From Candidatus Peribacteria bacterium (GTDB lineage: Bacteria; Patescibacteriota; Gracilibacteria; Peribacterales; Peribacteraceae): 64,000 bases of DNA. Below, piece after piece: positions 30,209 through 38,405 of the stretch. The notes beneath the pieces are model-generated. The model was given only the letters and a program-made list of their open reading frames with translations, was not told where the DNA came from and did not search any database. The translations under genes and the position numbers were made by a program. Numbering within the stretch: the first letter of the stretch is position 1; each line of letters starts with the position of its first letter. Location of the stretch: positions 416,659 to 480,658 of the forward strand of contig JACKFU010000002.1 of the NCBI GenBank assembly GCA_020632295.1, given 5' to 3'.

Positions 30209-32410
30209 CTAATTCAAGCGGTAGACCGTATTTTTCACCTGTGTTGTTCCAATATCCACCCAATCGAACGTTGTCACGCCATCAGACCATTCAATGGTAC
30301 CAGTGAGACTTGGATTACTGAGATTATTAAGACTCGTCTGCAACACACTTGTCCCCGGAGCAACTTGCGCACTGGTAATGGTGCCACGAAGCCCAAGTTC
30401 CAGCGTGCTTCCACGTGCGATCGTCGTACTCAGTTGTGCTGCAATCATACCAGTGCACGTTACGGTAATAGTCCCCGTTGATCCCGTTGCACTGCACGCA
30501 TGAATGACACCTGAGTTCTGTGTGTTAAAGAGATAAAAACTATCCTGATCGAACTCCATGTTGACTGCACTTACGGTAAATACCAGTGTATTAATATCGG
30601 CGGTATTGTATCCACCATTCCCATTGTTATGGTCCGCTGCGCGGAACGTGTACTGCGCAAACGTTGTTGTCCCTGCGGGGATCAGTGTGTTGTCCGCATC
30701 GGGATTGGTATTTTGAATACTGATAATTTTTGCGAGTGCTACCGTGTGCGTAGGACTAACAATCGAACTTATAAATATCTCATTGTTTTGCAACAATTGC
30801 TGGCCAGAGTACTGCCCCTGCGCTTCGACTGAACCCACTGTGAGGCTGATACTCTGGTTAGATTGCGCCCCCTGAGAATCACTCAGAAGACGTGCGTTTA
30901 TAGTGATATTTTCTTCTCCATTCTGTGGAATAATAAACTCATTATCTGCGCAGAACCGCCCGGTTGTCACTTCTGTGCAGTAAATCTTCTTCATGGTTGC
31001 AAACGGCGATGCGCTTCCTGCTTTATACATCTGCAAATAATCGACACTCGATGGAACACCTTCAACAGCAAATTCTTTTACAAGAATACTTTCACCGTCA
31101 CTTCTGAACTTTACGTTTAAGAGCGAAGGTGTTTGCGTACTCGCAATAACTTGGCGGGGACCAAGTGGCGTCGAACCTGCTGTTACATAGAGATTTCCTT
31201 TCGTTTGGATAGCAATTTCCTGATCGTCTGATGTAATTACCGTTATCCAACACACATCTTCCTGCATACACTTTCCACCATTTAAGATAATGCCACTGAC
31301 ATCGGCACCATCTATTTTATCCACACCATCAACAAAATCTGGCTGCGATGTATCGAACCCAACGGCAATGCTGCCTGCACTTAATGTTGTATCAACATCA
31401 CCCCAGAGTTCTATTCTCGTATAGTATCCATCTTTCACGAGAATATTGAGATTGGTAAATGCCAGTGTTTCCCCATTTGCCGTTGCACGTCCGTAGAGCT
31501 TGTCGTCGATAAAAAGCCTATAGTTTTCTCCAAAGGTAAGAGATCCTGCAGTACGTTTGAATTTGAGCGTTGTGATATATACATCCTGCCTTCCAGCTAG
31601 TGCAGTAAATGCCATGAGCGGTACATCGTTATTGCCAGATGTTTGCACATTATTGGCAATTGCCTGCTGCTCTATGCGTAGTGCCCCATGACGAATCGGC
31701 TCTGGAACAATAATGCAGATATCACTACATCCATCTCCTGTCTGCGTGTTGCCATCGTCACATTGCTCTGCCCCTTCGACAACACCATCCCCGCAAATGC
31801 CTGCCTTCACAGGTGTGGGCACAACAACAATCGTAGGATCGACCACAGCAATCGGTTCGCCTATCATCACAAGAAGCTGTGCCATCTCGCCTCTCGTTAA
31901 CTGATACTCAGGTGTGTAAGGAAATCTTCGGAAGATATTGCGCGATGCTGCCGCACGCATATACCGATCGTACCAAGGTTTATCTGCATCCTCTGCATCG
32001 AGTGTTACTTGCCATGCTTCTAAACTCATCTTGAGTGCTTCAGCGAGAATGATGGTATCTTCTCCGCGAAACGTCCCATCTGGGTGTCCCTCAATAATGC
32101 CCAGCTCTTTTGCGGCACACGCATGCGGCCAGAACCATTGGTAGGTCACAAAGTCTGCAAAACATCTGCTACTTGGCACCTGATTTACCTGATTCCCGTA
32201 GACAGAGAGCATGAGCAGTTTTAAAAACTCTGCACGGTTAATGGGTTTGTTTGGCTGAAACGTTCCATCGTCATACCCATTGATAATTCCGCGCGATGCC
32301 AGAAGTTCGATGGCACTTTTATACTGATACTCATCAATATCGCTTAGTGCACGTACTGGGAATGGCGCAAGACAGCCCAGCAGAATTAAAACGGAGAGTA
32401 GAGATTTCAT
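30209..32410 (-). CDS. S-layer homology surface protein with DUF4215
   Basis: The 733-residue protein has a signal peptide (MKSLLSVLILLGCLAPFPVRA). Three SLH repeats follow at about 25-195 (GYDDGTFQPNKPINRAEFLK, GHPDGTFRGEDT, LTRGEMAQLLV), which bind the cell wall. At about 205-232 there is a Cys-rich DUF4215 repeat (CGDGVVEGAEQCDDGN). About 500 residues of Ser/Thr/Asn-rich beta-sandwich sequence, probably several immunoglobulin-like domains, make up the remainder. It is probably a cell-surface structural or adhesive protein. One of three SLH proteins here, it is the largest and is alone in its transcription unit. Confidence 0.9.
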   Translation of the reverse strand: MKSLLSVLILLGCLAPFPVRALSDIDEYQYKSAIELLASRGIINGYDDGTFQPNKPINRAEFLKLLMLSVYGNQVNQVPSSRCFADFVTYQWFWPHACAAKELGIIEGHPDGTFRGEDTIILAEALKMSLEAWQVTLDAEDADKPWYDRYMRAAASRNIFRRFPYTPEYQLTRGEMAQLLVMIGEPIAVVDPTIVVVPTPVKAGICGDGVVEGAEQCDDGNTQTGDGCSDICIIVPEPIRHGALRIEQQAIANNVQTSGNNDVPLMAFTALAGRQDVYITTLKFKRTAGSLTFGENYRLFIDDKLYGRATANGETLAFTNLNILVKDGYYTRIELWGDVDTTLSAGSIAVGFDTSQPDFVDGVDKIDGADVSGIILNGGKCMQEDVCWITVITSDDQEIAIQTKGNLYVTAGSTPLGPRQVIASTQTPSLLNVKFRSDGESILVKEFAVEGVPSSVDYLQMYKAGSASPFATMKKIYCTEVTTGRFCADNEFIIPQNGEENITINARLLSDSQGAQSNQSISLTVGSVEAQGQYSGQQLLQNNEIFISSIVSPTHTVALAKIISIQNTNPDADNTLIPAGTTTFAQYTFRAADHNNGNGGYNTADINTLVFTVSAVNMEFDQDSFYLFNTQNSGVIHACSATGSTGTITVTCTGMIAAQLSTTIARGSTLELGLRGTITSAQVAPGTSVLQTSLNNLSNPSLTGTIEWSDGVTTFDWVDIGTTQVKNTVYRLN

Positions 32411-32458
32411 CCGATGCTATTATCGCCTTTCAACGCATAGAATTCCAGGGGAAAGAGC

Positions 32459-32486
32459 TTGTAGCCTGTAGCATGTAGCTTGTAGG
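32459..32486. repeat. Short tandem repeat before tRNA-Arg
   Basis: Near-identical copies of cttgtagc/ctgtagca/tgtagctt follow each other in the gap between the divergent SLH gene and tRNA-Arg. It is one of several unrelated micro-repeats in short intergenic gaps of this window. Confidence 0.5.
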
Positions 32487-32499
32487 ATTTACAGTACCT

Positions 32500-32576
32500 G
32501 CCCGCGTGGCTCAACTGGATAGAGCATCGGTCTTCGGAACCGAGGGTTGGGGGTTCGAATCCCTCCGCGGGCACCA
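32500..32576 (+). tRNA. tRNA-Arg (anticodon UCG)
   Basis: Acceptor GCCCGCG pairs with CGCGGGC, with encoded ACCA at the 3' end. The anticodon stem TCGGT/ACCGA encloses loop CTTCGGA with anticodon TCG. The T-arm GGGGGTTCGAATCCCTC is intact. It reads CGA. Confidence 0.95.
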
Positions 32577-32589
32577 TTGATCAGCACAC

Positions 32590-33237
32590 ATGACTCCTAT
32601 GCATCAGCCTCAACTTCCCTGGTTCCAGCAAGAAGAAGACCGAATGGCTCAATTAGCTAGAGCAGACACTGTATTGCGATACAAAGAGATTCAATCGGTG
32701 ATATGCAGTACAGATGCAGTGCTGAGTATTTCTCTCAATAGCACCATTGTTCGATTAGCTTGGATAGAAATATTAATGCAAGATGCATCCAAGTCTCTTG
32801 ATATGAGTATTACTCAACAAAAAGATGTTGCCGCATTACAGGAACAATTTCGTGCTCTCGTAGAAACATTACAGAATACACGCGGTGATGCGCACGTTAT
32901 TCTTGTAAAAATGGATACACCGGACTGGCTGAGTGAGCTGCAGAAGCAGTCTGCACATTTGCATGTCGCCAACACAACACATCCTGTTCAGGATGTTGTT
33001 ATTGCCAACAGAAGGGAAGTACTGCGTACAGAAATGCTCAATAATAAAAAGGTGGGGTTTGCTCTGCACTTGTCTCAACAGCACATCGCAGAAAATAAAA
33101 GCCTTGAATTTGCATACGACTGGGAGCGCATTACTGGAGAAACACTTCCCGCACTACAGCAAAAAGAAGACCGCGATAAGCAGTCGTGGATTTATAAATT
33201 CTTCCACCCCTTTACACACCATGGAACTTCCTACTGA
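32590..33237 (+). CDS. Unknown soluble helical protein
   Basis: The 215-residue protein has no recognised motif. It is helical with a hydrophobic middle (VLSISLNSTIVRLAWIEILM) that is probably buried rather than membrane-spanning, an RGDAHVILVKMDTPDWLSEL segment, and a C-terminus rich in aromatic residues and His. It starts 14 bp after tRNA-Arg and overlaps the next gene by 17 bp, so the pair is co-translated. Confidence 0.5.
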   Translation: MTPMHQPQLPWFQQEEDRMAQLARADTVLRYKEIQSVICSTDAVLSISLNSTIVRLAWIEILMQDASKSLDMSITQQKDVAALQEQFRALVETLQNTRGDAHVILVKMDTPDWLSELQKQSAHLHVANTTHPVQDVVIANRREVLRTEMLNNKKVGFALHLSQQHIAENKSLEFAYDWERITGETLPALQQKEDRDKQSWIYKFFHPFTHHGTSY

Positions 33238-33493
33238 CTCACTCGTCGTCCGCCTGGAATTTCTTCCTGGTACAGCGGATATAAACACTATTTCCGCACA
33301 AATAGCAGAGCATCTTCAGGATGTCTTCAGCCTAACTTCACGCATTGCTAAAGTTGGTAGCACTGTTTCGTTTCGATGTTTACGAATAAACAGCACACCT
33401 GATGAAGAGATTAAACAACAAATAGATGCGTATATTTCTCGTTACAACTTACAGATACAGACTGCTACGGTAGCGAGTTTAGATGATGACTAA
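33221..33493 (+). CDS. Small alpha-beta protein, unknown
   Basis: This 90-residue protein starts at ATG 33221 (MELPTDSLVVRLEF), inside the 3' end of the previous gene. Alternating strands and helices (VVRLEFLPGTADINTISAQI, VSFRCLRIN, QQIDAYISRYNLQIQTA) suggest a small ferredoxin-like fold. Function is unknown. Confidence 0.5.
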   Translation: MELPTDSLVVRLEFLPGTADINTISAQIAEHLQDVFSLTSRIAKVGSTVSFRCLRINSTPDEEIKQQIDAYISRYNLQIQTATVASLDDD

Positions 33494-33518
33494 AAAACAC
33501 CCCGCTTAGCGGGGTGTT
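33492..33518 (-). terminator. Intrinsic terminator of histone-like gene
   Basis: AACACCCCGC and GCGGGGTGTT pair around a three-base loop. On the minus strand the hairpin is followed by six T, ending the transcript of the basic protein gene at 33569-33829. On the plus strand it lies directly behind the stop of the 33221 gene and may end that transcript less efficiently. Confidence 0.88.
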
Positions 33519-33543
33519 GATCACGCGACAAGATCTTGGCGCG

Positions 33544-33563
33544 CCTGCCTGTCGGCAGGCAGG
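33544..33563. repeat. Palindromic repeat (8-bp stem)
   Basis: CCTGCCTG and CAGGCAGG pair around TCGG. This is the second copy of the palindrome found in rsmG at 22312-22332. Here it lies between the stop of the histone-like gene and its terminator. Confidence 0.75.
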
Positions 33564-33568
33564 TTACA

Positions 33569-33829
33569 CTACTTACGCTTGCGGCGAACCGTCTTGCGCT
33601 TTGTAGCGGTCTTGCGCTTTGTTGCAGCCTTACGCTTGACCGTCTTCTTTGCAGTGGTCTTGCGCTTGGCTGGCTTGCGCTTTGCAGCCGTCTTCTTCTT
33701 GGCTGGCTTACGCTTAGCGGTCGTCTTCTTAACAGCTTTGCGAGCTGGCTTGCGCTTAGCAGCTTTGCGAGCTGGCTTGCGCTTAGCAGTAGACTTTCGC
33801 TTGGTTGCTTTTTTCTTGCGAACCGGCAT
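33569..33829 (-). CDS. Histone H1-like Lys/Arg/Ala-rich protein
   Basis: The 86-residue protein is composed almost only of Lys, Arg, Ala, Thr and Pro, in repeats of the type AKRKPAKK and TAKRKT. Such sequences resemble the C-terminal tail of histone H1 and the bacterial Hc1/AlgP-like nucleoid proteins. It would bind DNA or RNA without sequence preference, in the nucleoid. The DNA shows a 27-bp exact tandem duplication near 33737-33790, so the repeat number probably varies. It is a single gene with its own terminator at 33492 and a long AT-rich upstream region. Confidence 0.85.
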   Translation of the reverse strand: MPVRKKKATKRKSTAKRKPARKAAKRKPARKAVKKTTAKRKPAKKKTAAKRKPAKRKTTAKKTVKRKAATKRKTATKRKTVRRKRK

Positions 33830-33963
33830 AGCACGAAAGGGTAAAAAATAAGAAGGGTTGGTATATATGCTACGTAGTTGATGAAAGTAGGTGAAGAAGT
33901 TTTATAAAGCGCAAAAATCATTTTATGTTTTCGTTTATTTACGTTTTTTTTCTGTTTGTGCAT

Positions 33964-33987
33964 TTTTTGTTTGTACACAAACAAAAA
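33964..33987. promoter_or_regulatory. 11-2-11 inverted repeat in AT-rich promoter region
   Basis: TTTTTGTTTGT and ACAAACAAAAA flank a two-base centre. It lies in the 234-bp, very AT-rich gap between ribBA and the histone-like gene, which are both on the minus strand. A stem with so small a centre is more likely a protein-binding operator in DNA than an RNA hairpin. No gene was found in 33830-34063. Confidence 0.45.
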
Positions 33988-34063
33988 CATGACATGCATT
34001 TTTTTATGAAAAATTTGGAAAAAAAGTCAAAAAATTTGTTCAAGTTTTTGCGCTTATCTTTGA

Positions 34064-35272
34064 TCAGTAGACTATGGAGTGGCCCATCTTCTCTTTTTTC
34101 GTTTGTAAATATTTTTTTTGTTTCTCACTTTTCAGTTTCGTAGACATGGGAACTTGCTCCACTAAATGCAAACCGTATCCTTCGAGTCCGACAACTTTTT
34201 TTGGATTGTTTGTGAGAAGTCGGATGTGTCCGGCACCTACGTCTTTTAAAATTTGTGCACCTATACCATACGTTCGTAAGTCCATCGGAAATCCAAGACG
34301 CTCGTTTGCTTCTATAGTATCGAGTCCTTCTTCTTGTTGGAGTTTGTACGCTTTTATTTTGTTTACCAGCCCAATCCCTCTCCCTTCTTGTCGCATGTAG
34401 AGCACAATGCCAGCTCCCTCTTTTGCAATCATAAGCATTGCTGCACTGAGCTGATCTCCACAGTCACAGTGCACACTTCCAAATGTATCACCCGTGAGAC
34501 ACTCACTGTGCACACGCACAAGCGTTGGTTGCATGGGATTTATCGTTCCCTTTACAAGGGCAACGTGCTCTGCCTTTGATACGGTATCGCTGTATACTGA
34601 CATCATCCATTCGCCCGTATCTGTTTCGAGGAGTGTGGTTACTTCTTTGCGTACCAATGTTTCGTTCTGTCTGCGGTAGGCGATGATATCTGCAATGGTG
34701 ATAACGGGAATATTGTGCTTCTTTGCAAACAGAGAAATATCTGGTAGGCGCATCATCGTTCCGTCCTCATTCATGAGCTCTGATATTACCGCACCCTCAC
34801 GCATCCCGGAGAGTCTACATAAGTCTACAGATGCTTCGGTATGGCCAGCTCGCACCAGCACTCCGCCATCCCGTGCCCGCAAAGGAAACACATGTCCTGG
34901 TCGCGATAAGTCATCGGGAGTTGCTACGGAATTGATCGCTGCCTTTACTGTGGTTGCTCTATCTTGTGCAGAAATACCAGTCGTCACACCATCTGCCGCT
35001 TCAATACTCACCGTAAACGGCGTTTCGCGTTGCGAAGTATTACGTTTAACCATAGGCGGCAGATCGAGTTGATCTGCAATGGCATTGCTCAGCGAGAGAC
35101 AAATAACGCCACCGGTATGACGAATGAGAAATGCCATAGATTCTTCGGTAATATGCTCTGCTGCTATGACAAGATCTCCTTCGTTTTCTCGCTCAGCATC
35201 ATCAACAACTATTACCATTCCTCCGGCACGTAGTCGGTCCAATACTTCAGAAAGTGGTGCAAATGTACTCAC
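34064..35272 (-). CDS. ribBA: DHBP synthase/GTP cyclohydrolase II
   Basis: The 402-residue bifunctional enzyme has RibB at about 1-205 (VDDAERENEGDLVIAAE, RPGHVFPLRARDGGVL, HTEASVDL) and RibA at about 208-390 (VHSECLTGDTFGSVHCDCG with three zinc Cys, YMRQEGRGIGL, RTYGIGAQIL). RibA opens GTP and RibB makes 3,4-dihydroxy-2-butanone 4-phosphate, the two precursors of riboflavin. The start is GTG 35272. No Shine-Dalgarno is seen; a ten-base tandem repeat (35281-35310) fills the upstream sequence. It is separated from ribH by an SLH gene. Confidence 0.96.
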   Translation of the reverse strand: MSTFAPLSEVLDRLRAGGMVIVVDDAERENEGDLVIAAEHITEESMAFLIRHTGGVICLSLSNAIADQLDLPPMVKRNTSQRETPFTVSIEAADGVTTGISAQDRATTVKAAINSVATPDDLSRPGHVFPLRARDGGVLVRAGHTEASVDLCRLSGMREGAVISELMNEDGTMMRLPDISLFAKKHNIPVITIADIIAYRRQNETLVRKEVTTLLETDTGEWMMSVYSDTVSKAEHVALVKGTINPMQPTLVRVHSECLTGDTFGSVHCDCGDQLSAAMLMIAKEGAGIVLYMRQEGRGIGLVNKIKAYKLQQEEGLDTIEANERLGFPMDLRTYGIGAQILKDVGAGHIRLLTNNPKKVVGLEGYGLHLVEQVPMSTKLKSEKQKKYLQTKKEKMGHSIVY

Positions 35273-35280
35273 AGGGAAAA

Positions 35281-35310
35281 ATGTACAGAAATGTACAGAA
35301 ATGTACAGAA
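35281..35310. repeat. Ten-base tandem repeat upstream of ribBA
   Basis: Three exact copies of atgtacagaa lie 9 bp before the ribBA GTG start and 17 bp after the stop of the SLH gene. The position would place them in the ribBA 5' leader or intercistronic spacer. Confidence 0.7.
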
Positions 35311-35326
35311 ATGCATGAAAAAGAAT

Positions 35327-36703
35327 CTACTTCTCTAACCGTACTGAATAGCTCTGCTGTGCAGATTTTGGCGCCTTTCTGCCAAGAGAAACATAGTACG
35401 TCCCCGATGGGAAGGTGTAGAGCTGGTTACACTGCGGCCCAGAGAAGCTCTGCAAATCTACATCGCGCATGGCATAGACGATACAGCGAATCTCCGTTGG
35501 GTTTCCGAGGACAACGGTCATCTTCTGCTCCGAGATAACCGAGAACTTATACCAGTCCTGGAAGTCTCCACTCGTGAGAACGCCATCGAAATCTTTATTA
35601 AGAGAAAGAACTGGTGCTTCGCGGAAGCCATCATTTCCATCCCCAAGTTGCTCGGTAACATTGACAGCAAATGTTGTTCCTTCTGCAGTTGGCTGTAACT
35701 GTAACTGGTATATTCCTGGATTGAGTGCTGCATTTATGTAGCAAGAATTCCCTTCTTGGTAGCCGAGGAAATACTCATCGGAAAAGCCGGAATCTCGAAG
35801 AAGGTAGAGACGACAGGTAAGTTGACCTGGCTGTCCTGCCTGGAGCGAGGCTACAACGTGAACATGGTTTGGACTGGCAACGTCAAAAACATACGAAGCA
35901 GTTTCTTTATTCTTAAACTTTCCTTCTTTGGAAAATGGCAATGCAACATTCATTGTTCCTGACACTGTTGCCTCATCCTCCTGCTCCTCCTGAGAGGTAA
36001 CACTATTTGCAACAGCACTAGAAAATGCACTGCTACTGGAGGAACGACTACTTTGCGTATTCTTTGAGAGTGAATAATCTGCGCGCAGTGCGTTGTAGAT
36101 GTATGCTGCAGCTTCGCCACGGGTCAATTCTTTATCTGGGTAGAAATACGCCCCTTGCTCTCCAGGGATTGGAAGAACTCCTCTGTTATAAGCAGTAAGC
36201 AGATATTGTGTATACCATGCAGAGAGAGATACATCTGCAAAGTTCACAATTTCCCTATTGTCATCAGACAGTTGGTCGAGTGGGATCTCAAATACTGTCG
36301 CAATCATCTTAAGTGCCTCGACGCGCTTCACTGGTTTGTCGGGGCCGAAGGTACCGTCTGGGTACCCATTGACGTAGCGGCGAGCAGCGGCATCACAAAC
36401 GTAGGGCTCATACCAGCTCCCAATCGTGACATCAGGGAAGCAGCGCACACTGAGAGGATCCGGAACTTTTCCTTTTGCAAGATAGAGCATCTTGAGCATG
36501 GCAGCACGGTTCACATTGTCGCTAGGACGAAATGTGCCATCGGGATTACCGTTCACTACACCTGCTCGTACCAACTCTTCGATAGAATCTTTAAATACAT
36601 GGCCATCGGGAACATCCGGGAATACAGACGATGCAGCAACGGTTGTAATGACGCTACACACTCCGAGGAGTGCCAATGGTAAACGCAAGTGCAATGGTTT
36701 CAT
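35327..36703 (-). CDS. S-layer homology protein with PPC-like domains
   Basis: About 458 residues from MKPLHLRLPLALLG, a signal peptide. Three SLH repeats follow (NGNPDGTFRPSDNVNRAAML, NGYPDGTFGPDKPVKRVEAL, YFYPDKELTRGEAAAYIY). A Ser-rich linker near 235-250 leads to two beta domains of the pre-peptidase C-terminal type (YVFDVASPNHVHVVASL, GIYQLQLQP; then WYKFSVISEQKMTVVLG and FPSGTYYVSL). Wall-anchored surface protein. It sits between ribH and ribBA in the same direction, which splits the riboflavin set; a functional link is doubtful. Confidence 0.9.
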   Translation of the reverse strand: MKPLHLRLPLALLGVCSVITTVAASSVFPDVPDGHVFKDSIEELVRAGVVNGNPDGTFRPSDNVNRAAMLKMLYLAKGKVPDPLSVRCFPDVTIGSWYEPYVCDAAARRYVNGYPDGTFGPDKPVKRVEALKMIATVFEIPLDQLSDDNREIVNFADVSLSAWYTQYLLTAYNRGVLPIPGEQGAYFYPDKELTRGEAAAYIYNALRADYSLSKNTQSSRSSSSSAFSSAVANSVTSQEEQEDEATVSGTMNVALPFSKEGKFKNKETASYVFDVASPNHVHVVASLQAGQPGQLTCRLYLLRDSGFSDEYFLGYQEGNSCYINAALNPGIYQLQLQPTAEGTTFAVNVTEQLGDGNDGFREAPVLSLNKDFDGVLTSGDFQDWYKFSVISEQKMTVVLGNPTEIRCIVYAMRDVDLQSFSGPQCNQLYTFPSGTYYVSLGRKAPKSAQQSYSVRLEK

Positions 36704-36753
36704 GGAAGGGTTGCTATAGATCTTACCCTTTCTCGTCCCTTCTTCACAAGATG

Positions 36754-37179
36754 TCAAGACTGCATGCTATCAAGAAGCGCAAGTGAATCTCTACACGCTC
36801 TTGCAGCATCTTTTCCTTTGGAGAGTCTTGCATGTGCAAGTTCTCTGCGGTCGACATAGAGCACCTCGTTTACAAACGGTATTGCGTATGTCGTTTGAAT
36901 GTCCATCATTCCGCGTGCGCAGTTTTCCGCAACCAGACGCGCATGATGGGTTTGTCCTTCGATGATGATACCAAGTCCAATGAGTGCATCGACTGCCTTA
37001 CTTGCAGCGAGTGCCGAACCGATAAGTGGAATTTCAAATGCACCTGGTACGGGATAGAGAGTGATCTGCTGTTCTGCGATACCGAAGCTAAGTAATTCTT
37101 GTTTCGTATAGGAAACCATTTCCGCCATCTCCTCTTTATAGAAATCTGAGTAGATAATGGCGATGCGTTTAGTGTGCAT
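36754..37179 (-). CDS. ribH: 6,7-dimethyl-8-ribityllumazine synthase
   Basis: The 141-residue protein starts at MHTKRIAIIYSDF. Motifs VPGAFEIPLIGSALA and GLGIIIEGQTHHARLVAENC (in part) are those of lumazine synthase, including the catalytic-site His. It condenses the RibB product with the pyrimidine intermediate. The start overlaps the ribE stop by 11 bp. A longer start at 37218 adds nothing conserved. Confidence 0.93.
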   Translation of the reverse strand: MHTKRIAIIYSDFYKEEMAEMVSYTKQELLSFGIAEQQITLYPVPGAFEIPLIGSALAASKAVDALIGLGIIIEGQTHHARLVAENCARGMMDIQTTYAIPFVNEVLYVDRRELAHARLSKGKDAARACRDSLALLDSMQS

Positions 37180-37753
37180 GGGCTTCTTGCAGAGAAAATG
37201 CATAGAGATACCTACCAAGAATATCCGTTTCGATGTTCACAAGATCTCCTTCTTTGAGAGAACCAAGTGCGGTGTGTTCCAGTGTGTGAGGCACGAGTGC
37301 GACTTCTATGGTGTTGTTTTGGATGGAAGCAATCGTGAGCGACACGCCATCAATGGCAATGGATCCTTTTTGTATACAAAATTTGATCAATTCTTCGGGT
37401 AACTCAGCTGTTAGTAACTTGCCCCCTCCCCCTGCGGCAACAATCTTCCCTCTCCCCTCCACGTGCCCCTGCACAATATGGCCATCCAATCTGCTGTCTA
37501 CCGTTACTGAACGTTCAAGATTCACACTGTCACCCACTGACAACGATCCTAACTTCGATTTTTGCCAAGTCTCATCCACAACATCGAATGTCATCGTGTC
37601 CTCATTATATGCAGTCACCGATAAGCAAACTCCAGAAACAGCAATACTTGCACCGATGATAAGATCATCAAATTGCTTCGGACGCTCAAGTGTCAGCGTT
37701 GCCTCTGTTTTATCCACGATACGCGCCGTTGCTTCAACGATACCGGAAAACAC
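37169..37753 (-). CDS. ribE: Riboflavin synthase alpha chain
   Basis: The 194-residue protein shows the duplicated lumazine-binding domain. MFSGIVEATARI opens the first half, with IAVSGVCLSVTAY and FDVVDETW. HIVQGHVEGRGKI opens the second, with IAIDGVSLTIASI. It dismutates two lumazine molecules to riboflavin. Overlap with ribH gives an operon ribE-ribH followed by an SLH gene and ribBA. No ribD (deaminase/reductase) is present in the window. Confidence 0.95.
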   Translation of the reverse strand: MFSGIVEATARIVDKTEATLTLERPKQFDDLIIGASIAVSGVCLSVTAYNEDTMTFDVVDETWQKSKLGSLSVGDSVNLERSVTVDSRLDGHIVQGHVEGRGKIVAAGGGGKLLTAELPEELIKFCIQKGSIAIDGVSLTIASIQNNTIEVALVPHTLEHTALGSLKEGDLVNIETDILGRYLYAFSLQEAHAH

Positions 37754-37794
37754 GGGAACAGCTTATCGCTTTTCGTAATTAGCTTATAGAGGGA

Positions 37795-38307
37795 TTAGGG
37801 CTTTTTTAAGACATACTCCTCCTCAGGAACCTCTGGGTTGTGCCCTGTATGCGTAAACCCACATCGTTTCAACAGAGCACCGCTCGCTGTGTTCCACGTT
37901 GCGTGTTCTGCCTCGATAGAAGAGGCTTTTAGTACATCAAATGTCCAATCTGTAATACAGGCAAGCGCTTCTGTCATATAGCCCTTTCCCTGAAAATCAG
38001 GGTGCAACCAGAATCCTACATTCCAGACAGCATCCTTTTCTGTTTTACGCATTGCGATTCTCCCAATGCATTCACCGGACTCTTTGAGACAAATGGAAAA
38101 TCCGTAGTCTATTCCGCTCTTCCATCGCTCTAGTAGCTTTTGCCTGTTTTCTTCTATCTCTTCTTGTGTTTTCGGAGGGTCCCATGTCATACCGTCTGTA
38201 AACCCTGGCTGCCTTGATGCAGTCCAAACACAGTTATTATCCTCTGGTTTCGGAATTCTTAATATACAACGCTCTGTATCTAGTATCGTCTCAAGTGGAA
38301 TATTCAT
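37795..38307 (-). CDS. GNAT acetyltransferase, RimJ/RimL type
   Basis: The 170-residue protein has the GNAT fold: TERCILRIPKPEDN at the start, ECIGRIAMRKTEKDAVWNVGFWLHPDFQGKGYMTEAL (in parts) with the acetyl-CoA loop QGKGYMTEA, and NTASGALLKRCGFTHTG. The arrangement is that of the RimJ/RimL family that acetylates N-termini or small molecules. The substrate is unknown. Confidence 0.88.
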   Translation of the reverse strand: MNIPLETILDTERCILRIPKPEDNNCVWTASRQPGFTDGMTWDPPKTQEEIEENRQKLLERWKSGIDYGFSICLKESGECIGRIAMRKTEKDAVWNVGFWLHPDFQGKGYMTEALACITDWTFDVLKASSIEAEHATWNTASGALLKRCGFTHTGHNPEVPEEEYVLKKP

Positions 38308-38381
38308 AGAGATATGATGCGTGATAACTTGCCTTAACCCTAGACAGAACTCGTTTTTTTCTGTAAGCTCAGGAGCCAGCG

Positions 38382-38403
38382 GGCGGCGTCCGCCAGTTTT
38401 TTT
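38382..38403 (+). terminator. Terminator-like hairpin abutting uvrA start
   Basis: GGCGG and CCGCC pair around cgt, followed by ag and seven T. The T-run ends two bases before the uvrA ATG at 38406. No plus-strand gene lies upstream, so if it works it would attenuate uvrA itself. A smaller hairpin, ACAGA/TCTGT, lies just before at 38344-38364. Confidence 0.6.
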
Positions 38404-38405
38404 CT

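Noticed and set aside
33579..33851. Hydrophobic Leu/Ala-rich frame opposite the histone-like gene
   Set aside because: It is the mirror of Lys/Arg codon repeats; the other strand has a sensible start, stop and terminator.
35281..35310. CRISPR-like repeat
   Set aside because: Ten-base units are contiguous without spacers, and no cas gene is present; the 51-bp repeats at 63.8-64.0 kb are coding.
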